Position numbers and translations under genes: made by a program. Below, piece after piece: positions 7,169 to 12,348 of a stretch of 12,348 nucleotides of DNA. This stretch comes from CAYRIF01 sp964424205 (GTDB taxonomy: Bacteria > Bacteroidota > Bacteroidia > Cytophagales > Cyclobacteriaceae): positions 1 to 12,348 of the forward strand of contig CAYRIF010000094.1 in the NCBI GenBank assembly GCA_964424205.1, in the 5' to 3' direction. Numbering within the stretch: the first letter of the stretch is position 1; every line of letters starts with the position of its first letter. The notes beneath the pieces were generated by a model. It was not told where the DNA came from and made no database searches. It saw nothing but the letters and a program-made list of their open reading frames with translations.

Positions 7169-7561
7169 CTAGGATACCCAATCCTCAGCCTGATGCATGG
7201 TATAAAAATATCCAACACTGATGTGGTCAGCAAAGTCATTGATATTTGCACCTAGTTTTTTGGCAAACATTTCATTAAAAACATTTTCCGAAAGCACCAT
7301 CCCTACTTTCTTCACACCTATTTTATACCCTTCAGGTATTAAATACTCGTTGACCCATTTTTGGTCTTCCTGTGTGACCACTTTGGCATCGGTCATATCT
7401 GACAACCAGTTTTTTGCTTTGTGTAATTTGGCCGTTTCATAAGCCTTGGTCATGATTTCCCTATACTCCGAGCTTTTAACAAACCCTTTCCACACCATCA
7501 CTACCGATTCTATTTCGCTGTTGTAAGTGAGCAATACTTTGTCATTGTCTATCACTATCAT
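7169..7561 (-). CDS. SpoIIAA/STAS-like small protein, subfamily A, copy 2
   Basis: This is a 130-residue soluble protein of unknown function. It aligns without gaps through residue 60 with the gene at 7575-7970, sharing WKG at 24-26, KS at 29-30, Y33, AY at 40-41 and WLSDMT at 52-57. Family resemblance to SpoIIAA-like/STAS proteins (alternating strands and helices, conserved D-x-S/T after a hydrophobic strand) is inferred from pattern, not from a search. There are no membrane segments or signal peptide. It lies 13 bases downstream of its paralogue, so the two form an operon read away from the dehydrogenase. It ends 86 bases before the permease start region on the same strand, so readthrough into the permease is possible. 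Confidence 0.8.
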   Translation of the reverse strand: MIVIDNDKVLLTYNSEIESVVMVWKGFVKSSEYREIMTKAYETAKLHKAKNWLSDMTDAKVVTQEDQKWVNEYLIPEGYKIGVKKVGMVLSENVFNEMFAKKLGANINDFADHISVGYFYTMHQAEDWVS

Positions 7562-7574
7562 TATTTCATTTGTT

Positions 7575-7970
7575 TTATAAGCATGATTTTAACCATTCAT
7601 GTGCTTCTTCTCTTGTTTTAAATCTTTCATTCAGTAAATCATTTTCACCTAGCGATGTCTTCACTTTGTCAACATAAAATCTAGCAAACACGTCTTTTGC
7701 TTCTACAACTGCTACTCTTTTCAAGCCCGCTTTAGCACATTTTGGAACAAACTCCTGCTTCATCCATTGTTGATACCCAGGAGAGGTAACACCTACATGC
7801 GTCATGTCAGACAACCATTCTGTCGCACTATACTTGATGAGGGCATCATATGCCAATTCCATCACTCCTTTATATGCATCAGATTTTATATGTCCTTTCC
7901 AATAAACCTCTATCGCATTGAGTGACTCATTAAATACCAATATTGCAGATTCATTGTTTAGTATTTCCAT
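7575..7970 (-). CDS. SpoIIAA/STAS-like small protein, subfamily A, copy 1
   Basis: This is a 131-residue soluble protein, first gene of a two-gene minus-strand operon. It shares with its neighbour WKG (24-26), Y33, AY (40-41), WLSDMT (52-57) and a GLKRVAVV strand near residue 82. The C-terminus (REEAHEWL) resembles that of the subfamily B proteins further right (EEAAKQWL), which supports a common origin for all five copies. The start is a clear ATG with no Shine-Dalgarno, as is usual in Bacteroidota. It is divergent from the acyl-CoA dehydrogenase across a 177-base spacer carrying an inverted repeat, so shared regulation is plausible. The biochemical function is unknown; a regulatory or protein-binding role is the best guess from the fold type. 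Confidence 0.8.
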   Translation of the reverse strand: MEILNNESAILVFNESLNAIEVYWKGHIKSDAYKGVMELAYDALIKYSATEWLSDMTHVGVTSPGYQQWMKQEFVPKCAKAGLKRVAVVEAKDVFARFYVDKVKTSLGENDLLNERFKTREEAHEWLKSCL

Positions 7971-8042
7971 TTCATATATCCATTTTAACTTTACATTACA
8001 ATACTAACTTTTATACCTCAAAAAATAATACTGATTTTGTCT

Positions 8043-8061
8043 CTAACATTACAAATGTTAG
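8043..8061. promoter_or_regulatory. Perfect inverted repeat, candidate operator
   Basis: CTAACATT-ACA-AATGTTAG has 8-base perfectly complementary arms around 3 bases, in the spacer between divergent genes. Its right edge is 9 bases upstream of a -7 box match for the dehydrogenase, so it covers the -33 region. The 9-mer ACATTACAA inside it recurs at 7993-8001. It is a plausible dimeric regulator site; the regulator is unknown. Confidence 0.5.
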
Positions 8062-8070
8062 GGTGATTGT

Positions 8071-8078
8071 TAAATTTG
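8071..8078 (+). promoter_or_regulatory. Candidate -7 box for the acyl-CoA dehydrogenase
   Basis: TAAATTTG matches the Bacteroidota -7 consensus TAnnTTTG exactly and would place transcription start near 8085, leaving a leader of about 60 bases. No TTG occurs at -33; the inverted repeat occupies that place, which would fit an activator-dependent promoter. Confidence 0.4.
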
Positions 8079-8147
8079 ACTAATTGGCTTAGACATAGTC
8101 ATTGGTAATGTCGATATTTGGGCTTCAATTATCTTTCAGAATCAATT

Positions 8148-9866
8148 ATGCCAAACTATTTTACAGGAAATGCGGATTTATTGTTTCATTTCAATCGGTT
8201 GAATTTAGAAGAAGCAACAAGTATTTTAGAAAGCGGATATTCTTATCAAGAAAAATTCCCTTTTGCCCCAAAAAATTACCCCGAAGCTTTAGAAAATTAC
8301 AGAAATGCCATGGTGCTGGCAGGAGATATTGCTGGCAATTTTATTGCGCCCCGTTCTGCTCAGATTGATATGGATGGCTCACAACTAAAAGACGGGAAAG
8401 TTACTTATGCTAAAGGTTCTTCAGAATCTTATAAACAGCTGGCAGATGCTGGTTTTACTGGCACCATATTGCCGTATGAGTATGGAGGACTAAATTTCCC
8501 AGCAACCATTTACATGATGCTCATCGAACTCGTATCACGGGGGGATGCCGCCATGATGACCATGATTGGCTATCAGGATATTGGTGAAGCGATTAGTAAG
8601 TTTGGGACAAAGGAGGTATGCGAAGAGTATTTACCTAAATACATTTCAGGAGAACATATCGGCTCAATGGTCATGACCGAACCTGCGGCAGGGTCAGATT
8701 TACAAGCCATTCAATTAAAAGCCTACCAGGATGATGAAGGCAATTGGTTTTTGAAAGGCAACAAGCATTTCATTTCTAACGGCTGTGGTGACATGCTTTT
8801 GGTTTTGGCGCGTTCCGAAGAAGGAAAAAGCATGTTTGGTTTAAGTCTTTTTGCCTGTCACGGTGGTGAAAAAGTAAATGTAGTTCATGTCGAAGAAAAG
8901 ATGGGGTTGCATGGGTCGCCAACTTGTCAGTTATACTTTGATGATGCGCCTGTCAAACTTGTAGGCAAGAGAAAACAAGGCTTACTTCATGTGCTGTATG
9001 TGCTAAATCATGCACGGTTTAGTGTAGCGGCGCAGGCGTTGGGTATTGCGGAAGCAGCTTACCATGAAGCCAATGAATATGCTAAAATTCGGGAGCAGTT
9101 TAATAAAATAATCTATAAAATGTCTCCCGTTGCCAATATGCTCATTGACATGCGCGTGGCAATAGAAAGCAGTCGTTCATTATTATACGCAGGGGCACAA
9201 TGGCTAGATTTAAGGAATAACCTTGAAGAAAAAGTAGCGCATCTAAAAGCGGAAGGACAGCCTTTTGAGGAAGAGAAAAAAAGGTTTAATGAAGCTGCAA
9301 AAATGGTTGATTTATTGTCTCCATTGGCAAAATATGTCATTACTGAAATGGCCGTAAAAGCGTGCTACGATGCACAACAAATACATGGTGGCATGGGTTA
9401 TATGCGAGAGATGAAGATAGAGCGGTTGGCCAGAGATGTCCGCATCACCACCATTTATGAGGGCACCTCTCAAATTCATATTCTAGGTGCCTCCAAAAAT
9501 GTCATCAATGATATCCTTAAAGACTTCTTTGAGGAAAATGAAAAAAAGAATTTTGGAGAAAAACTATCATCTTCGTCGAACAAAATAAAGGAAATACGTG
9601 TCGTTTTTCTTGAAAGTTTAGCATTGGTCAAAGCACATGAAAGTATCGATTTTAGAACGGTCGCAGCAAAAGCACTAGTCGATATGTACGGTTATATATA
9701 CACTGGCTATTTACTTTTAAATGAAGCCTATATCGCGGAAAGAAAAGGGCTAATTGCCAATAGATATATCAACAGCTCTCTAGCAAAATCACTGGCAAGC
9801 CTTGCCACTATAAAAAACAATCAATATGATGATTTAGACAATATAGATGAAATTTGCAATGTTTAA
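8148..9866 (+). CDS. Acyl-CoA dehydrogenase, long FadE/DmdC-like type
   Basis: This is an FAD enzyme that introduces an alpha-beta double bond into an acyl-CoA and passes electrons to electron-transfer flavoprotein. At 572 residues it is longer than the classic 380-residue enzymes and resembles the approximately 590-residue family that includes 3-methylmercaptopropionyl-CoA dehydrogenases. FAD/substrate-loop motif MTEPAAGSD is at 176-184, QIHGGMGYMRE lies near 410, and IYEGTSQIH places the probable catalytic base at E438. A charged insertion and a helical C-terminal extension account for the length. The frame is open upstream to a TTG at 8118, but ATG 8148 (MPNYFTGNADLL) is the better start. 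No other beta-oxidation gene is nearby, so the substrate cannot be told. The stop overlaps the stop of the converging gene by 4 bases. Confidence 0.93.
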   Translation: MPNYFTGNADLLFHFNRLNLEEATSILESGYSYQEKFPFAPKNYPEALENYRNAMVLAGDIAGNFIAPRSAQIDMDGSQLKDGKVTYAKGSSESYKQLADAGFTGTILPYEYGGLNFPATIYMMLIELVSRGDAAMMTMIGYQDIGEAISKFGTKEVCEEYLPKYISGEHIGSMVMTEPAAGSDLQAIQLKAYQDDEGNWFLKGNKHFISNGCGDMLLVLARSEEGKSMFGLSLFACHGGEKVNVVHVEEKMGLHGSPTCQLYFDDAPVKLVGKRKQGLLHVLYVLNHARFSVAAQALGIAEAAYHEANEYAKIREQFNKIIYKMSPVANMLIDMRVAIESSRSLLYAGAQWLDLRNNLEEKVAHLKAEGQPFEEEKKRFNEAAKMVDLLSPLAKYVITEMAVKACYDAQQIHGGMGYMREMKIERLARDVRITTIYEGTSQIHILGASKNVINDILKDFFEENEKKNFGEKLSSSSNKIKEIRVVFLESLALVKAHESIDFRTVAAKALVDMYGYIYTGYLLLNEAYIAERKGLIANRYINSSLAKSLASLATIKNNQYDDLDNIDEICNV

Positions 9867-10270
9867 TTTTCACTCGTTAGCCACTGCTTAGCAGCCTCTT
9901 CTGTTTTAAAAAACTCAATCTCGAATGGGGTCTGACTTCTAAAAATTTCTACTAGATATTTTACCCCGGCACTGTGTATTTCATTTTCGGATGTCAAAAT
10001 GCCTACTTCTGCGTTTTTATCAATCTTCTTTTTGTACTGTTGCACATATTCTCTTACTACCTTGCCTCTAGCCGCATAACTCACATGCCCGGCTTGCGAT
10101 TGATCCATAATCAAATGCTTACAGTTACAGGAAACCAGCAGTACAAGACCCTTCTCCCATATTTCAAAATATGCCTCATCTGTTATGTCTCCAATAAATC
10201 GGATAATAATAATATTGGCATCTTCGATATGAAGTATTTCTGAACTTTTAGAAGTAAATAACGCCTTCAT
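9863..10270 (-). CDS. SpoIIAA/STAS-like small protein, subfamily B, copy 1
   Basis: This is a 135-residue soluble protein, the last gene of the minus-strand cluster. Subfamily B signatures are MKxLFxS at the N-terminus, RFIGDI at 24-29, DExYFEIW at 31-38, D56-x-S58-Q, ARGK at 67-70, GVKY at 102-105 and EFF followed by EEAAKQWL at the C-terminus. Conserved aromatic and acidic positions recur in all three B copies, whereas the 40-52 segment is variable. The 108-base stretch upstream of the neighbouring relic shows no gene, so it may have its own promoter or be the distal gene of the operon. It converges with the dehydrogenase, and the two stop codons share bases 9864-9865. Function is unknown; the STAS-like assignment is inference. 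Confidence 0.8.
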   Translation of the reverse strand: MKALFTSKSSEILHIEDANIIIIRFIGDITDEAYFEIWEKGLVLLVSCNCKHLIMDQSQAGHVSYAARGKVVREYVQQYKKKIDKNAEVGILTSENEIHSAGVKYLVEIFRSQTPFEIEFFKTEEAAKQWLTSEN

Positions 10271-10378
10271 AGAACTACGATGTTTCGTTACACCTTTCCA
10301 GATGTAATCATTTTCAGCTACAAAAACTCAATATAAAAAATATTATTTGTATTTGCAATAGCTACTGTTAGCCTGAGT

Positions 10379-10444
10379 TCAATTAATAATTTCTTCAACA
10401 ATCTGAACAATTTCTGAATTTTTAGAACTAAATAATTCTTTCAT
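10379..10444 (-). pseudogene. Relic of a further subfamily B copy (first 21 codons)
   Basis: An ATG at 10444 opens a 21-codon frame reading MKELFSSKNSEIV and onward, then stops at TGA (10379). The first 13 residues match the N-termini of all three subfamily B proteins, and the DNA is closest to the start of the gene at 9863-10270. No trace of the RFIGDI or later blocks follows. It sits 12 bases after the stop of the copy at 10457-10861, in the position expected for another tandem member. The likeliest reading is a tandem copy that lost its body by deletion. A functional micropeptide is possible but unsupported. Confidence 0.7.
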
Positions 10445-10456
10445 AGCTTGTTACTT

Positions 10457-10861
10457 TTATTTATTGGCTATCCAACTAATTGCTTCTGCTTCATCACTAA
10501 AAAACTCAATGTTAAATGCCGCTAATTTTTGAAAAGTTTTTGCCAAATATTTCATGCCGGATTTATGTACCACACTGCCTGAAGTTAAAACAGCAACTTT
10601 TAGTTTCCTTCCAATTTCCTTTTTGATGGTGGGCAAATACTTTATCACCACCTTACTACGCGCCATAAAGCTAACATTTCCTATTTGAGATAGGTCAATA
10701 AGAAATAGCTTTGATGCCGTTTTTATAGCACATTCAATACTGTTATCCCAAATTTCAAAATATGCTTCATCAGACATATCACCGATAAATCGCATGACAA
10801 TTATACCATCATTGCTTAGATGAGCAACTTTTCCGTTTTTTGAGCTGAAAAATTCTTTCAT
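10457..10861 (-). CDS. SpoIIAA/STAS-like small protein, subfamily B, copy 2
   Basis: This is a 134-residue soluble protein with all subfamily B blocks: MKEFFSS, RFIGD at 24-28, DEAYFEIW at 31-38, D56-L-S58-Q, AR-K at 67-70, GMKYL at 102-106 and IEFF near 118-121 with an aliphatic-aromatic tail ending ISWIANK. Alignment with copy 1 is gap-free, and with copy 3 nearly so. Its ATG overlaps the TGA of copy 3 (ATGA), suggesting coupled translation in the currently read frame of that gene. The function is not known. Repetition of a compact fold in tandem suggests either dosage or specialisation toward different partners. Confidence 0.8.
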   Translation of the reverse strand: MKEFFSSKNGKVAHLSNDGIIVMRFIGDMSDEAYFEIWDNSIECAIKTASKLFLIDLSQIGNVSFMARSKVVIKYLPTIKKEIGRKLKVAVLTSGSVVHKSGMKYLAKTFQKLAAFNIEFFSDEAEAISWIANK

Positions 10862-11295
10862 TGGTTAGTTCTTTTTTTAAGTTTATATATTGTTGGAAAG
10901 CCATTTAATAGCCTCTCTCTCTCTTCTTCAAAAAATTCTGTGTTTATTGAAGAAAACAAAGCCTTAAATGCTTTTACCATGTAGGTCACTCCAGACTTAT
11001 TCACGATACTTTTTGAAGTCACTATGGCCGTTTTAAAGTCTGCACCTATTTCTTTTTTAAAGGCTGGTAAATGTTTAAGAATAACTTTACCCCGAGCACG
11101 GAAACTTATTTTCCCCACTTGCGATTGGTCAACCAAATGCTTTTTTACACCTTTCTCAAAGGTAAGTTCGAATACTTTTCTCCAAATCTCAAAATACGTT
11201 TCGTCCTCAATATCACCGATAAACCTGTACACAAGTACCTTTTTATCTTCTGTTAAGAGTATGTCTGCATTTTCTGAACTAAATAGTTTTTTCAT
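10858..11295 (-). CDS. SpoIIAA/STAS-like small protein, subfamily B, copy 3, with slipped C-terminus
   Basis: This is a 145-residue product. It follows the family closely through residue 127: MKKLFSSEN, RFIGDI at 24-29, DETYFEIW at 31-38, D56-Q-S58-Q, ARGK at 67-70, GVTYM at 102-106 and TEFFEEERE. After that it diverges into a basic tail (RLLNGF then LKKRTNQ) unlike its relatives. Removing one GA from the (GA)6 tract at 10913-10924 gives instead EFFEEERE followed by AIKWLSNNI and a stop at 10883-10885, matching the EEAAKQWL and EAISWIANK endings of its paralogues. Thus the gene is probably frameshifted near its end, or the tract is variable. It starts 4 bases after the TPR gene stop, so it is co-transcribed with it. 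Function unknown. Confidence 0.78.
   Translation of the reverse strand: MKKLFSSENADILLTEDKKVLVYRFIGDIEDETYFEIWRKVFELTFEKGVKKHLVDQSQVGKISFRARGKVILKHLPAFKKEIGADFKTAIVTSKSIVNKSGVTYMVKAFKALFSSINTEFFEEERERLLNGFPTIYKLKKRTNQ
10913..10924. repeat. (CT)6 / (GA)6 dinucleotide tract inside a gene
   Basis: Six CT units on the + strand (GA on the coding minus strand) lie exactly where the third subfamily B protein leaves the family consensus. Loss of one unit restores the consensus ending. Short dinucleotide tracts of this kind can change length by replication slippage. Confidence 0.75.
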
Positions 11296-11299
11296 AGGT

Positions 11300-12348
11300 T
11301 CATTTCTTACAATATTGCTTCACATAAAATGCCGCCTTGCTATCGCCTAGTCTTAACGCTTCTTTCCAGTCATCACAGGCTTTTTCATCATCCAGTTGAT
11401 ACCGGATATTCCCCCTGCTTTTAAAATAAGCTGATTTGCTACTATCTAGTTCAATGGCTTTTGATAAGTCCAAATATGCCTTTTTAGGATTATTGGTGGT
11501 TAACCTCAGGTTTCCCCTGTGGTAATATGCCACCGCATCATTTTCGTCCAAAATGATTGCCTTATTATAATCCTCCAAGGCTTCGCCGTTCTTTTTTATT
11601 TGCTCATACAATACCCCTCTATTCAAATAGGCATCAGGGTTGTCTGATTTAAGTTTTATGGCTGCCGTTAAATCTTCGATGGCGGGCTGCGCTTTTCCCA
11701 TCAACATATATGCCTCTGCTTTGTACAGGTAAACTTCTGCCCCTGTGGTGCCTAACTCGATGGCGCTATCAAAATCAGCAATGGCAGGTGCGTATTCTTT
11801 TACTTTTATATAGGAGAGTCCTCTATTATAAAATAACTCCTTGGTGCGATATCCCTTATTGTCTGCTTTCCGATAGGCGCCTATTGCTTTTGAGAATTTT
11901 TCAAGCCTGAAATAAGACTCTCCTAGATAGAAAAATATCTTAGCACCAACTTCTCCTCCCAACCCTATAAGTTCTTCAAAATCGACCATACTTCCCTCAA
12001 AGTCTTCTAGAAAATACTTTGACCTACCCCTATTTTCAAATGCCTTGGCATATTCTGAATCTAACAGAATGGCTTGGTCATAATCTTCAATTGCTTCTTC
12101 ATAGCGTTCTAGCAATTGTTTGGCTTTTCCTCTGTTATTGTAAATAATGGCAGTTTTATTTCCAAAATTAAGTGTCTTGTCATACGCTACAATCGCTTCT
12201 TCATAATTTTTCAGTCTAAAATTTGAATTACCCCTAATTTCATAGGCTGCCGCAGAAGTTGCCTCAAAAGAGATTGCTTTGGTTACTGATTCTAATGCTT
12301 TACCATATTCCTTCTTTTCATATTCGGCATGTCCTAGATTATAATACG
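11300..12348 (-). CDS. Tetratricopeptide-repeat protein (N-terminus outside window)
   Basis: The frame is open to the right edge, giving about 348 complete codons; the TTG at 12115 that could be taken as a start is an internal leucine. The visible part is almost entirely ten tandem TPR units of about 34 residues, with the usual pattern of A-Y-x-N-R-G, then a Y/F-x-x-A-I-x-D-Y/F-x-x-A-I helix pair. Examples are YNNRGKAK with YEEAIEDYDQAI and YLNRGVLY with GEALEDYNKAI. It ends in a shortened unit (KACDDWKEALRLGDSKAA) and QYCKK. TPR arrays bind protein partners. No other domain is visible; a signal peptide or enzymatic domain could be in the missing part. It is the first visible gene of the minus-strand operon with the STAS-like copies, 4 bases from the next start. 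Confidence 0.92.
   Translation of the reverse strand, partial: YYNLGHAEYEKKEYGKALESVTKAISFEATSAAAYEIRGNSNFRLKNYEEAIVAYDKTLNFGNKTAIIYNNRGKAKQLLERYEEAIEDYDQAILLDSEYAKAFENRGRSKYFLEDFEGSMVDFEELIGLGGEVGAKIFFYLGESYFRLEKFSKAIGAYRKADNKGYRTKELFYNRGLSYIKVKEYAPAIADFDSAIELGTTGAEVYLYKAEAYMLMGKAQPAIEDLTAAIKLKSDNPDAYLNRGVLYEQIKKNGEALEDYNKAIILDENDAVAYYHRGNLRLTTNNPKKAYLDLSKAIELDSSKSAYFKSRGNIRYQLDDEKACDDWKEALRLGDSKAAFYVKQYCKK

Noticed and set aside
8118..8147. TTG at 8118 as start of the acyl-CoA dehydrogenase
   Set aside because: The ten extra residues are not needed for the family, and ATG 8148 gives a natural N-terminus; TTG starts are uncommon here.
8102..8368. An 88-codon frame overlapping the start of the dehydrogenase
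   Set aside because: It begins at TTG, overlaps a strongly supported gene in another frame, and its translation is rich in residues expected from an out-of-frame reading.
12113..12115. TTG at 12115 as start of the TPR protein
   Set aside because: The frame stays open to the window edge and the upstream translation contains further regular TPR units, so this codon is an internal leucine.

Overview
The window looks like chromosomal DNA from a member of the Bacteroidota, possibly a cytophagia-like lineage. The DNA is AT-rich and most starts lack a Shine-Dalgarno sequence. Two exact matches to the Bacteroidota -7 promoter box (TAnnTTTG) lie in intergenic DNA, and one intergenic region carries small GC-rich palindromes of a kind I associate with that phylum. 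The assignment is inference; no marker gene is present.

Left part (2-5979, + strand): a [NiFe]-hydrogenase maturation operon. It holds the C-terminal two thirds of hypD, then hypX/hoxX and hypE, then an NHL-repeat beta-propeller gene. HypD and HypE build the Fe(CN)2CO group. HypX makes the CO ligand from a formyl donor and is typical of hydrogenases assembled in air, so the organism probably oxidises H2 under oxic conditions. The structural subunits, hypA, hypB, hypC and hypF are not in the window and presumably lie upstream. The operon is interrupted between hypD and hypX by a very AT-rich AAA+/DUF4143 ATPase gene. Hairpin repeats precede it, and its stop codon overlaps the hypX start.

Middle (5980-7082): a 398-base convergent intergenic region packed with small palindromes, then a minus-strand UreH/NicO-type nickel (or cobalt) permease with a long His-rich loop. 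It plausibly supplies Ni to the hydrogenase.

Right part (7169-12348): five intact genes and one relic of small (about 130 residue) proteins that look SpoIIAA/STAS-like. They form two subfamilies on either side of a long-type acyl-CoA dehydrogenase gene. Two (subfamily A) are transcribed divergently from the dehydrogenase across a spacer with a perfect 8+8 inverted repeat. Three plus the relic (subfamily B) follow a large TPR-repeat gene that runs off the right edge, and converge on the dehydrogenase with a 4-base overlap. One B copy carries a (GA)6 tract just where its C-terminus leaves the family consensus. Removing one GA unit restores the family-like ending, so this is a probable slippage frameshift. 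This TPR/STAS-like/dehydrogenase neighbourhood is the least explained part of the window and the best candidate for something undescribed.
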